64,000 bases of DNA, taken from Anniella stebbinsi. Lineage: Eukaryota; Chordata; Lepidosauria; Squamata; Anniellidae. Both the position numbers and the translations under genes were made by a program. The notes beneath the pieces were generated by a model that was not told the origin of the DNA, ran no database searches, and saw only the letters and a list, made by a program, of their open reading frames with translations. The stretch spans positions 62,612,763-62,676,762 of the forward strand of contig JARDYH010000007.1 in assembly GCA_029215795.1 (NCBI GenBank), read 5' to 3'. This document shows, one piece after another, positions 21,444-53,450 of this stretch; position 1 is the first letter of the stretch, and every line of letters starts with the position of its first letter.

Positions 21444-22188
21444 TAGGGTGGCCCTATGGAAAGGAGGACAGGGCTCCTGTATCTTTAAGACTTGTATTAA
21501 AAAGGTAATTTCAGCAGGTGTCATTTGTATGCATGCAGCACCCGGTGAAATTCCCTCTTCAACATAACAGTTCAAGCTGCAGGAGCCCTGCCCTCTTTGT
21601 ATCAGGTCATTCTAGTATAGCTAGTAAAGTATAGCTTTCACTGTTGTGATGAAGAAGGGAAAAAAGCGGCAGCTTAGGCGTGCACAGCTTATTTCATTAG
21701 GGTGGGCACCCGGGGATATATATTTTTTAAAGGCAAACATCTATTTAATACTCAATCATGAGTTACGTTATTTTTATTCATTTATTTATTTATTAAACAC
21801 TGTAGCTAAAGGGCGGGATAAAAGTGCTAAATAATGAAGAGGGAATTTCGCCAGGTGCTGCATGCATACGAATGACACCTGCTGAAATTCCCTTTTCTAC
21901 GCAACAGTTAAAGATACAGGAGCCTTTTCCTCCTTTCCATAGGGTCACCCTATGCATGCAGCACCTGGTGAAACTTCATCACAGCAGTGAAAGCTGCAGG
22001 AGCCCTGCCTAGAGTGACCAGATACAAAAGAGGGCAGGGCTCCTGCAGCTTTCACTGCTGTGATGAAGAGGGGATTTCTTTCGCCAGGTGCTGCATGCAT
22101 AGAAACGACACCTGCTGAAACCCCCCTTTTCTACGCAACTGTTGAAGACGCAGGAGCCCTGTCCTCCTCTTTCCCTATGGTCACCTTA
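21444..22188. mobile_element. Composite palindromic hAT-type MITE
   Basis: Outer ends TAGGGTGGCCC and ATGGTCACCTTA flank 745 bp of repeated inverted blocks (AGGAGGACAGGGCTCCTGTA; AATTTCAGCAGGTGTC; GGTGCTGCATGCAT) present in about two tandem/nested copies. An unrelated AT-rich insert lies at about 21660-21835. Flanks GATGAATT (21436-21443) and AATGAATT (22189-22196) form a 7/8 target duplication. It ends about 350 bp before the NPRL3 start codon. Confidence 0.75.
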
Positions 22189-22542
22189 AATGAATTGTGC
22201 GTTGGCAGGTATACAGAAGCGTCCCAAGGAGTCTGCTCGAGAGGCCATGAGATGCAACAACCCCACCATATAAAGCTCAAGCGTGTACAAGGCAAGCGCA
22301 ATGGCCGCTTTTCAAACAGGAGTAGGAACTGGCGACCGTTTGGGGGCCACCGCGCAGCCCCGCCGGGCGGGCTTACTCGGAGCAGCCGTGCCTGCCTCGG
22401 ATCGGGCCTCAGCCCTCAGGAACCCAGTCCTCGGCCACTGAGCATGCGCAGCCCCAAGCGGAGAGGAGGCCGGGCGCATGCGCAGCGCGCCACTCTAGCC
22501 GCCGTCTCTATGGTGGCGCGGGGCCGCGAGCGAGTGGGCAAG

Positions 22543-43179
<20,637 letters not shown>

Positions 43180-43507
43180 GCAGAAGCTGCTGCCAGGGAT
43201 CTCACCTCCTCACAAGGCGGGTGCAGGAACTGAGCCGGACTGGGGTTCTGGCCCCCGCTTGCCCTGACCGGGGGGGGCAGGAGCCTTCACTCCCCAAGCC
43301 TGGGAGGAGGGGGTGTGGGGAGGGCCGGGCAGGGGCTGCAATGGACACTGTTGGCTGGGCCGGCATTACTGGAAGGCCAGGCTGGCGGTGTGGCTGACCG
43401 GCCCTCTGCCTGCCGCAGGAGCCGCCAGCAGGCACCACAGGAGTCAGCCACACACACGCTCCTCTTGCGGGCCGCGGGCTGTTTTTGCCCACTCAGCGCC
43501 ATGAGCC

Positions 43508-43513
43508 AATAAA
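43508..43513 (+). terminator. NPRL3 polyadenylation signal
   Basis: AATAAA, 329 nt after the NPRL3 stop codon. MPG ends on the opposite strand about 0.8 kb further on. Confidence 0.8.
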
Positions 43514-44319
43514 GCTCTTCTCCTTGAATAATATGGAATGCCTCCCTCTTCTAAGTCAGGCTGTGGAAACACCTCCCCAAGAGCTTTGGGCAAGGTTGAT
43601 GAGCCCCCATGCGGCATCTTGCCTCTGCCGGACTCTCCTCCTCCCCTGGGCTGCTGGGGTTCTCACTTTGATCCAGGGACGACATCTTCCCCCCTTGCAA
43701 AGGATCGGGTGCAGCAGTGGGTGGGAGCCTTTGTGGGGCAAGGCTTGTGCCTCCTAGCAGCAGGGGCACAATATCCCCCTCCCCACCCAACGGAAAGGGG
43801 GGGTGAGGGGCTCAGCGGTGGGCGTGGCTGTTCTTGAGTTTTAAAAGTTATGCTTTAAACCTCCAGAGGGAAAATGAGGGCTGTAGCCTTGGAAAGCACC
43901 ACTTCAGGACCCTTCACCATGGAGGAGGGTCTCCATGGTGAAATTCTGTGTTCTCCCCATCTCTTGATCCCCCCCCCCCCCAATTTAGCCATGCCTTCCT
44001 AATGCCTAAGAGCAGCCCTGTCCTTCCTGTTCCGGCAGAGGCTACACCGGGGCCTCTCTCTCTCTCTGCCTGGCCCGAGCAGCCGCCCGTGCCTGCCTGC
44101 ACTTCCACATCACTCTGGCACTGCCAGCTTTACAGGTGACAGCCAGAAACACCTGGCCACAAGAGAAGGGTGTGGGTGGGTGCTTTCCTAGCAAACCTGG
44201 CATATTTGGGGTGTCCCTGTAGCTGTGCTTCCTCCTGCCCATAATAAGCCTGGCAGGCAGGCTGGCTGTTTGGCAGCCATGCCCTCCTGGCTTCAGTCAC
44301 TGGTGCAGAACCAAACATG

Positions 44320-44325
44320 TTTATT
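44320..44325 (-). terminator. MPG polyadenylation signal
   Basis: TTTATT on the plus strand is AATAAA on the gene strand, about 120 nt beyond the MPG stop. A second overlapping AATAAA-type block follows in the same AT-rich patch. Confidence 0.75.
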
Positions 44326-44447
44326 TAAATAAATGCAAGAACCACCCCGCTTGAAGAAACAGGCCCAGTCTCCCCCCCCCCCTCACTTGCGTGTCTGTGT
44401 CGGGCCGACCCTCAAGCTCCCCCTGGGCTGGGGAGCTTTCCAGAGCC

Positions 44448-46404
44448 TCAACTGGCCGGCCGGCTGGCGGTGACCACTGCCTCTGCTTTCTTGTCAGTCC
44501 TGCTCACGCACTCGTGGCCTCGGATGTAGAAGCGCAAGGGCTGGTGGGCCCACTCGCCGCTGATGCCGATGCGGCTGGTGCAGACCAGGGCTTCCGGCGG
44601 TGCCTCAAGGCCGGGCTCCAGCCACACGGCGGGGCTGCAGGCCAGGTCCTTCCGGTCAAAGGTCTTGTCAATGGCGAGCGCCTGGCAGAGCTTGGAGGGC
44701 CCGTTGCACAGCTGCCGGTCCTTGAGGGGGGGTTGGGCCGCCCCTTTCCGCAGAGCAAGGCGCAGCTCTCTCATGGCGTCGAGGCCCTGCAGGGGCTCCA
44801 AGGAGCGCAGGAGGACCGCAGCCCCCTCCCCTGCAAAGGAAGGGGTAGAGGCAAACGTCAGCCCAGGTGGGGCAGCAGACATAGTCCCTCACTCTTCTAG
44901 CAAGCAGGTCCATGGCGGCAGCTCCTGCGGGGAATGTGGCGCAGCTGTGTTTGAGCAGGAACATTTGTCTGGGCAAGAAACGGCAGCCGGAGGAGCAGAC
45001 CCACTTCCCTCGAGCGCCAGCTCTGCCAAGGCGGCTGCTCTCTCCTGCCAGGAGGAGCCGCCAAATCCTCTTCCCTTTCCCCACGGAGCCTGGCCGTGTT
45101 TGTGGGGCTCCATGTAGCACGTGCCACTGTGGCTGGATCCCTTCCACCTTGGCTACACCTTAAGGGAGAGGAAGAGGAAACACCGTGGGCTGGATCCCAG
45201 ATGGGCAGCTAAATCAGTGGCAGGGCCCCGTGGCACCTGGAAGACGAACACATCTGTTCCGGCCAGTGCTTTCATGGGCACTGCATCACGCAGCTGATGA
45301 CGTGGCCAGTGGCCCTGAGAGCTGATGGCAGAATGAATGTGTTCACTCCTAGGTGCCACAAGGCACTCTGTGGTCTATACAGGGCAGAGACTACCTTGAA
45401 GTACCACATGGAGCCTGCAGACCCTTCCCCAAACCGGCTTCTGCATGCCAGGGAGCAGCCAGGAGAGGCAGCTGGGGGGAGGGGGCACGCACACACACAC
45501 AGAGCCGCCACCTGAGCTCATCCTAGCAGAGGGCATGTTGCGGTCTTGAAGGCCAGCTCTGGCCCAAGAGAGGCCTTCTGCTGCAGCTGCTTACCTTGGC
45601 TGGAGATATTCATGCAGAAGTAGATCCCATAGATCTGGTACACGTAAAGAGTGCCCGGTGGCATGAACATGGCCACGTTCCTTGCCGTCTGCCGCCCACC
45701 CTTCGAATGGGAAGCGCTGTCCTCCCCTCCCAAGTAGGCCTCGGTCTCCACAATCCGCCCCCGGAGCTCTCTTCCATCTGGCAGCTTCCGGACCAGAATC
45801 TGGAAAGCAGAGCCATGAATGAATGAGCTCCACAAGCCTCTGGGCCGAACCCCGCACAAAGGTCCCAGGTTCAAGTCAAGACGGACCTTTCTCCCTCCCT
45901 CTGCTGAGATCTTGGTCAGGGCCAGTTGGGGTGGACCAGCCAGGGCTGGAAGGTGAAGGGCCTGTCCCGAGGTGGAGCAGCCTCCCACATGCCTGTTTAA
46001 AGTGTCTCTAGTCCATGCAGGACTATGCAGGCAGAGGTCGAGCAGGGGCTTTCCATGCAAGGGGGCCCAGCTGGAAAAGGGAGGTGGGGGTGGCAGGGCA
46101 AGAAGACCCCGCGGGTCCCGGAGGCCAAAAGCTGCTGCTCCTTCGTGGGCGGGCCCCTCGCATCCCCACACGATCTGGGGGCCCCAGGTGAGTCGCTCGC
46201 GCCTCCGCCGCCCCTCACCTGTCCCAGCAAGCCTTTGGCCAGGCAGGTGCAGGGCTGGTCGAAATACTCCGCGCCCAGGCGGGGTGGTGATGGGCCGCTG
46301 CCAAAAGACGGGCTGCCGGGCCGGCAAGCCCGTTGGGGCGGCCGGGCCCCGATCCCGCACAGGGCCGCCTCGGCAGGAAGCCGCTTCCGTCTGCCTGGCA
46401 ACAT
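44448..46404 (-). CDS. MPG: MPG, N-methylpurine (alkyladenine) DNA glycosylase
   Basis: Coding exons, minus strand: 46404-46219, 45799-45595 and 44830-44448 (186, 205 and 383 nt), GT-AG introns of 419 and 764 bp, 257 aa plus TGA. The enzyme removes 3-methyladenine, 7-methylguanine, hypoxanthine and ethenoadenine from DNA, starting base-excision repair in the nucleus. Catalytic and pocket residues are all kept: Glu82, Tyr84, His93, Tyr119 (the intercalating tyrosine) and Asn126 correspond to human Glu125, Tyr127, His136, Tyr162 and Asn169. Other landmarks are L-G-A-E-Y-F-D-Q-P in exon 1, [12 protein letters not shown] in exon 2 and [12 protein letters not shown] in exon 3. The ATG at 46404 has a good Kozak context (GCGGCCATG). 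The N-terminal tail is shorter than the human form (298 aa), a part that is variable and dispensable for catalysis. Convergent with NPRL3. Confidence 0.95.
45180..45380. repeat. Old degenerate repeat in MPG intron 2
   Basis: Blocks such as GTGGCACCTGGAAGACGAAC and AGGTGCCACAAGGCACTCTG are typical of dispersed amniote repeats. The copy is too decayed to name. Confidence 0.35.
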
Positions 46405-46950
46405 GGCCGCTCGCTTGCGGGGACGCCGAGGAGGCGAAGGGGTCAACCGGGGGCGGGGGTCTCTTCTAGCCTGGGGTGTGGCAGGGCTTGACTGGAGTCA
46501 GGGGAGGGTCGGAGGGGCGGAGGCTGCAAAAGCGGAGGAGGGGGCGGGGGGCGCCTCTCGCCCACCCACGTGCGGAGGGGCGGCGGCGGCAGAAGCAGCG
46601 ACCCCTCCCCCAGCAAAACGCGCAGAGAGCGGCGGCGCGTTGGGTGCTGGGGCCGGGCAGTCTCCGCCGGAAGAAGGGCCCAGACGCGGCAGGCTGCCTA
46701 GTCCCGCGCGGCTCCCTCGCTCGCCCGCCCGCCCGCCTGGCCGGGGCAGCGGCTGGGAAGGCCGGAGGCAAAGGCGTCCCCGCCGCCTTCCGCGGGCGAG
46801 GCGGCCCGCGAGGTCTCCTCGGGAGGAGGGAGCCGCAGAGCCCAGGCGCCCGAAAGGGAGAGGACCCGGGAGGGCTGCCCGGGGAAGGGATGCGCCGCCC
46901 CCGCCCCCCACATAAGCGCCCGGGTCCCGTCCCTCGCTAGCCCCTGACTC
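46200..46950. promoter_or_regulatory. CpG-island promoter of MPG
   Basis: Very high CpG density from exon 1 leftward to about 46.93 kb, with GC boxes and no TATA. Long open frames across it are a by-product of base composition. MPG is transcribed leftward from here. Confidence 0.7.
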
Positions 46951-47027
46951 TGACATGGGGGCTTCCGGGCCTCCCACTGAAATCCACGGGATTAAGGACG
47001 TCAGAAGAACCCTGCAGGCTCAGACCC

Positions 47028-47148
47028 GATCTACACCAAGCAGGATATGACACTTTGAAAACGGTTTGAAAACTGTATGTGGAGCGTCTCCTGGGCCCCA
47101 GAAGTTGTCACTACCGTTATAAACCGTTTTAAAGCAGTACTGTAGATC
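47028..47148. mobile_element. Short palindromic MITE (GATCTACACC type)
   Basis: 121 bp, ends GATCTACACCAAGCAGGATA and CTGTAGATC. It is the reverse-oriented sibling of 7208-7328 with the same length. Confidence 0.65.
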
Positions 47149-47149
47149 C

Positions 47150-47830
47150 TGCCCAGGTCCATCTAGTCCAGCACTCTGTCCACAGAGTGACCAACCAGCT
47201 TTCAGACCCACAAGCAGGACAGGAGTGCAACAGCACCCTCCCACCCATGTTCCCCAGCTACTGGTATATATAGGCTTGCTGCCTCTGATACTAGAGGTAG
47301 CACATAGCCATCAGGGCTAGTAGCCTTCTCCAACCCCTTTTTAAAGCCATTGAAATTGGTGGTCATCACTACCTATTGATGAAGTCCGTAGTCTATGCGC
47401 TGTGTGAAGAAGTCCTTCCTTTTATCTGCCCTGAATCTCCCGCCAATCAGCTTCATGGGATTCTAGCATTATGGGACAAGGAGAAAAAATATCTCCCTAT
47501 CCAGACCCTGCCTAATTTTGTCCACCTTTATCATGTCCTTTCTTACTCACTTTTGAAAAAAGATAATCAGCCCCAACTGCTGTAACCTTCCTTCAAAGCA
47601 GAGATGCTCCAGCCCCGTAATCGTTTGAGTTGCCCTGTTCTGCATTTTTTTTATTCTCAATTCCTTTTCTACTTATGGGTTGCTGTTTTTGCCCCAGTGG
47701 GCATCACTTTACACTTGCTTACATTGAACCGCACCTGCCATTTGGACGTCTACTCTTCCAGGTTGATCCTTTTGGAGCTCTGTACAACCCCTATTTGCTT
47801 TAACCACCCAAAATAATTTGGTAGTGGATG
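47150..47830 (-). mobile_element. CR1 LINE fragment
   Basis: Reversed CR1 tail (CCATCTAGTCCAGCACTCTG, CCCAGCTACTGGTATATATAGG), then the reversed C-terminal region (GTGTGAAGAAGTCCTTCC, AATCAGCTTCATGGGATTC) and reverse-transcriptase remnants to about 47.83 kb. It starts immediately after the MITE at 47028-47148. Confidence 0.8.
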
Positions 47831-50800
47831 GAGGGAAGTCTCAGTGGCATGTGAGGGTTAGGCCTCAGGTTAGGGTCGAGGAGGCATGGCTCCCCAGGCT
47901 GAAACCGGGGCCATGGCAGAGCCTAGCTGGGCCAGATAGACAGAGTGGGATGCCAGGACCAATTGCTTACTGACTTTGAGTGGTGGGAGGGAAATCTCAG
48001 TGGCATGTGGCAAGGCTCCCCCCCCCCCCACCACTTGGTATTCCAGTGGTGTTCCTGCTTGCAAAGGCTGTGGAGGGAGCTCTGTGTCCTACACATCCGG
48101 AGATGCAGCTGTGCAGCTCAGCAAACGAGGGCCCCTGAAAGGAGACCCCTCCCCTTGTCCCCAGAAAGGAAGGGAAGCTGAAGAGACCCTCCAGCAAAGA
48201 AACAGCAGCTTGAAATCACTTGCTCAGCAGTCCGGCTGCCCCTCTCCAGCCCCAGGGAGAAACAGGGCCACCCTCCTGGCTGAGACTCGACCGAGAAGGG
48301 TTAATGTGCCCCATTGAAGGAAGGATGGCGGAAAACTAAGCGGAGAGGGAGGCTGGGTGGCCTGAAGCCGGCGAAGAGGAAGCCCTGAGAGTGAGAGAGC
48401 GAAGAGGCTGAGCGTGGGTGCGCTTGGTCTGCTAGTGTCGCGATGTGCTGCCGTCTTGCAGAGTGAGCACCAAAGAGGTGCTTGCGCTGAGCTCCTGCTG
48501 AGCACTCTGGGCTCATCTCCACCTACAACTGGCCACAAAAGGTCTGCCGGCCTGGATTCTTGGTTCTTCCCAGCTGTGGAGCATTACGAGCGCAGCCTGC
48601 AGTTGTGAAGTGGGGTGTGGGTGTGCCTGCGCTGCGGTGACTCCTTTCTGGCAGGGCTGCTCTCGAGCAGAAAGGAAACACGAAGGCTTGACAAAATGCA
48701 GATGCAAGACTGAAAATGTGGTCACACGAAAGGATGTCGGTTTGGTCACACGAAAGGATGTCATGTGCCTTCCAACCCACCAGCAGGGAGAGTAAAGGAG
48801 CTGCAGCTGTTGCCTAAATCATGACATCAGTGTGCAAGAGCAAAATAGGACCAGGATGGAAGCCACCCATCCGATTCCTCACTCTCGATGATGCACATCT
48901 GGGTGGTGGGAGATGGTTCCTGGCCTGACAAGAGTCTCAACAGTCCCCTGAGCTGCACGACGCCCTTGGGGCCTTCCTTCCCTGCAGTGCCATGGACTTA
49001 GTGCTGCACACCCACCCACACATGGGCCTGCTTAGAACATCCTCCTCAGCAAAACACAAGCAGAAGCCCCAAGCTGTCCCACAACAGCCTCCTCCGGCAG
49101 GAAGCACCCAAATCTGAGGCGGCTGGCCTTCTGCCCAGAAGGACGCCTCGCAGTCGGAGAGCTCACGCCTGCTCCTTGGCAGCCCTCAGCCGCAGTTCCT
49201 CTTCACCGGGGCTGTGGCTCAGCAGCTTGGAACCCTGCAATGGATGGCCTGTGGCCCCTCACCCCACCAAGTGCCGAGGAGGACAGCCTCTCGACAACAC
49301 CCAGCCCCTCACGCGGCTTCCTGTGGGCGCCTTGCCTGGGCTTGGGTCTTCCCCCGCAGCCGTATCAGAGATGCCTCAGTCGACGACGGGTCCAAGAAAT
49401 GCATCTGACTGGAGTGACCACAAATAGAAACTTACACAGAGCTCCAGCTGGGAAGCCCCTCCCTTTCCCGGCAGGCCGAGATGGGACTCTCGGCTATTTC
49501 CAGAGGAGGCGAACAACTGCGTCCCAAGCGGCTCCTTCCATATCTGGGCCTGCAGGAAATTCTTTCTAGAGCAGAAACAGAGTGCCCCACAACACTGGGT
49601 CAGAGAGGCTCCGCGTGCATCCTCTCTGCTCTGCAGCGCCTGTGCTAGAGAGCAGGTGCGTGGGTGCTGCTTCCAGCAGGGCCCAGAAGCTGTGGGGCTC
49701 CAGGGTGTCTCAGTCTGCCGGTCTGGGCATGTGGGGGGAGAGGCCGACTGGCTGGCGTCCGTGTGCCATGGATGCCGTTGTCTAAAAACACACAAAGATA
49801 AATGCCATTGCTGCCCCAGCCAGGGAGCCAGCAGTAGCGCTGTGGCAGTTAATAGCACGGGATGCTGGCCTGTCCGGCTCTCCCTTGGCTCTGCTGGCAG
49901 CCAGAGAATTCCAGAACATGTGGCCTGGAATGCCCAGCAGGCACTGGCTCGTGCTGCTGCTGCGCTCCCTCCCTCCCTCCTGGGGGGGGGCCTTTCTGAC
50001 CAGCCCCCACTTCCTCTCCCGGAGCCGGAGAAGTTGACTGAACCCTCCTCCAGCCTTTTGATCAGGAGGAATTCTGGAAAACCTGGAATTTCGCTGCGCC
50101 AAGCGTGTTAGCTGTGCTTGGATCTCTGCTCAATGTGTACATTAAAAAAGCGGTCGATGCCACTCTGCAACCGTGGGGCAATTTGCGATATTTTGCTGCA
50201 AAGTCCCCCAACCTGCAGGCAGGTGAGGAGCCTCCTGTAAAACCCGTCTCTTCAGGCCTCAACAAACAGCCACAACTGTGGGTAGATGAAGAGGAATAAG
50301 CCCCCACGGTGAAGCACGAAGAGGCAAAGCTTCTGTTCCTTCTCATCGCTGGAATGGCCCAAAGTGCAGGACGGAGGGGGAGGGCGGGCAGGGCAGGCCC
50401 CGCGCTGCAGCTGCGATGGCCAGAGGAGCCGACGTTCTTCCTCCGTGCTTCCCCACCCTTGCCCCGCCTGGCCTCTCGAGAGCCTTGACTGGACCAGGGG
50501 AGAGACTGAGGCACAGGAAAGTTGCACCCTCACGACGAGGGGAAGGAACAGAAGAGCACATGTGACATTCCAAACGCTGGCTGCCCTCCAAGGACCTCCA
50601 TTTCAGAGCAAACGTGGACCGGATTAAGGCCTCTGGCTCCATCTTAACGGTTTGGAGAGGCTTGGATGACTTGCCTCCCTGGAGACCCTGCCTTCCTCAG
50701 GTATCTAGAGAGCCTCTCTCCTTAGCAGAGAAGGAGCTGACCTCTCCCATGCAGAACCAGGGAGGATGAGGAATCTCCTGCAGTGGGGTGCAGATCTTGT

Positions 50801-53450
50801 GATCGCACCACCGCCCCCCTTTTGAAATAGCTTCTCACGAACACACGCTGCCCTGCAGGGAAGGCACACGGGACGGGCGATGCGACTCACGGCACAATCC
50901 TTGCTTTGCCAACCGCCCTGGCGGTTGGTGCAACAGGAAGAAGGGCAAAGTCCTGGGCCATTCCCATGGAGGAGGCTGTTCCCTAGGGGGGGTCCTTTCA
51001 GTGGAGCCATACTAGCTGCCGGGAGGCTGGCCAAGCCCTGAGCTCCATCTTGAGGCTTGGCGCGGCTCCACTAGCTCTCCCCTCCCGCCCCGCCTGCCCT
51101 GAATGCTCCAGTGAGAGCATTCCTGACGGCTAGACTGCTGTGCAGGATCACACTACAAGCCGGAGCTGCACCTTGCAGAGGGAGGCTGGCCCAGGTGGGA
51201 GAGCAGCCGTGGGTTCATCCTGGCTGGTGTTCTAGGCCTGAGGGCCTTGTCAGGGGGCCGTACTGGCCAGAGGAATGGGTCTGCCCGTGGCCTTAGCAAG
51301 CGCATCTTAATAAGTGCATGGCCTCAGAGCGGCCGGGCTTCACAAGGGGCTTCCCAGCGCTGCTTCCTCACCCTGGACAGTCCCTGCCGGACTCCATCGC
51401 CCTCCTTCTCATACGTGGGCCACTTCCTTCCTAGCATCCTGGCCTCCAGAGGTCACGTGTGTGTGTGTGTGTAGGGGGGAGGAAGTGGCACTGTTACACT
51501 GGGAGGAAGGCTTGCGTGGGCGGCTGTTTGCCAGGGTGCTGTGCTGCAAGCCACTAGCCACTTGCATGCCCTGTGGGAGCCGGTGGGTCATGGCTGGCAG
51601 AGCCAAAGCCCTCCGTGGGGTTGGCCCTGCAGCCCCCCTTTTCCTAAGGCCTCCAACCCATCTCGCAGAATTCCCTCTGAGTTGCTGATGAAACTGGGTG
51701 CAGCGACCACCCTGACTGATGCCTAAGAAGGTAGGAAGGAAGGAAGCTCTTCTCTCTCCAGTCCCGCTGGGATAAAAGCCTCTCAGGAAAGGGAAAAGGC
51801 GACTCCGCCCCTCACGGAAAGGGCAGCTAACACCACTCTCAATGGCGACATTCTTGTGCTTTTCAAGGGGCGCATCTGTCGGTGCCAGCCTTGGTCACAA
51901 AGGACTATTCAGGCCTTCCCCCCCCCCCCTTCCTGGCCATTCATGAGCTGAACCCACCCTAGGGCAAAGCACCCCCCCCCCCCCAATTAGGTTATGCAGG
52001 AGCTGGCTGCCAGCTTCCTGTTGACAAAGAGCCTTTGCATGTTCATGGGTTGCCGCTGCCACCCCAGGAGCCAAAGCCGGATCCCTTTTCCCATTGCAAT
52101 GTGGCAAACAAGCCAGGCACAAGGGGAGGGCAGCTGGACCAGCAGGCAGCCACCTGCAGGAAGGCCCTGAAGCACCTGTGCTGAAGCAGCAGCTGTCAGC
52201 CGGCTGGGGAAGCCAGAGCCCTGGAAAGGCCAGAAGCACCCACCAGCTCAGATGTATAGCAGCGGTGGGGTGTCAGGCACTCGTGTTGAGCAGGTATCTT
52301 GGAGGCGGGGGGGGGGGGGGGCTGGAGGCCGCTGGCCAGGTCGGCAGAAGGAGCTCAATGATTATACTACATCACCTGTTCCCAGCCACTGGAAGTCAGC
52401 AGGTGGCAGTCTTTATACAGCCCAGTGGTGCCTGATTGGCCCTTCCAGACCATGTGACTCCTCAGGCCAGAAGGATTATGGGCCGGTGCTGTTGTACCTG
52501 CCTGTCCCCTTTCCAGCCATCCAGGCAAAACAGGCTGAGCGGGCAGACGGAGGGCAGCCCCTTGACCAGCAAGCTCCAAGTCTCCTGCTGCTGGAGTTCC
52601 ACATCTGCAGTGCAGACAGAGACTGCGAGGGATCAGCGCGCTTCATGCTGCTTGCAGGAAGTGCCACCATGTGCGGAGAGGGAGGGGGCGGGAGAATCCA
52701 CTCCCCCCAAACCCTTCTGCATGTAGACTGACCTTGAGACTGGCAGACTTTGCTCCCACCTCATGTTGGGTTCGTCAGAAGAGTTCGTGGCCCCCTGTGG
52801 CCAGTGGTTGCCCATCCTCCCCACTGCTGCTGGTGAGGAATGGACTGGTGGGGTCTTGAGGGCCACGTGGTCCATCCCAGGAGTGGAAGGGTCTTTCCAC
52901 CGCGAATATTTATTTCCTTCCCCTTTCCCCATCACAGACTCACCGAAACGATGTGCAGTTACGCAGAGCTCAGTTATTATTGGGGAGGTGTCTTGTTCAT
53001 GTTATGCGGTGCTTTTATAGCGATGCTTGTACTGTTTTGTTCTTCACCCCTTTGATGGTTTTATTGATAAGATGCCTTTAAATTAATTAACAATTGAATT
53101 ACACAGAGAAACGGGAAAGATGCGGCTGGCGCCAAACGCGCAGAATGCCCGTCTGAGCACATTTCCGGAGCAGGAAAGCCAACAAGCCCAGGACTGGCTC
53201 ACACCAGCGGCGCCACCCGCTCACCCACCCACCCCGGCCCATTGTCCGGACCCATCCGGGCCCAGCACTGCTGGCCTAACAGGCACCCTGGAAGGGCCTA
53301 GCGGTGCCTTGGGTCGCCATCTCCGTCCCGGTCTTCTGTTCCTGGGTGTGCAGAATCCGCCCCACCCCGACGGGAAAGGCGGGTTGGCTGGAGGGGCCAC
53401 GAGCATCCTCCGGCCCGGAGCCGGGGGGGGGAAGAGGCGTCCGACTGTGA
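47830..53450. other. Intergenic region between MPG and RHBDF1, no gene seen
   Basis: MPG and RHBDF1 are transcribed away from each other here. A direct repeat of a TGGTCACACGAAAGGATGTC-like unit occurs at about 48719-48761, and poly-C/G runs occur at 48020-48029, 51918-51929, 51971-51984 and 52307-52321. No splice-bounded exon or RNA gene was recognised; a non-coding transcript cannot be excluded. Confidence 0.5.
52307..52321. repeat. Poly-G tract
   Basis: Fifteen consecutive G, preceded by GGAGGC. One of several homopolymer G/C runs in the window (also 9596-9608, 54627-54640 and 57927-57940). Confidence 0.9.

Noticed and set aside
45518..46360. 280-codon minus-strand open frame that includes MPG exon 2
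   Set aside because: It reads through MPG intron 1 and exon 1 in the wrong frame. The spliced model keeps homology at all three exons and in phase.
46405..46446. Upstream extension of MPG to 46446
   Set aside because: The codon at 46446-46444 is TTG, not ATG. The ATG at 46404 has a good Kozak context.
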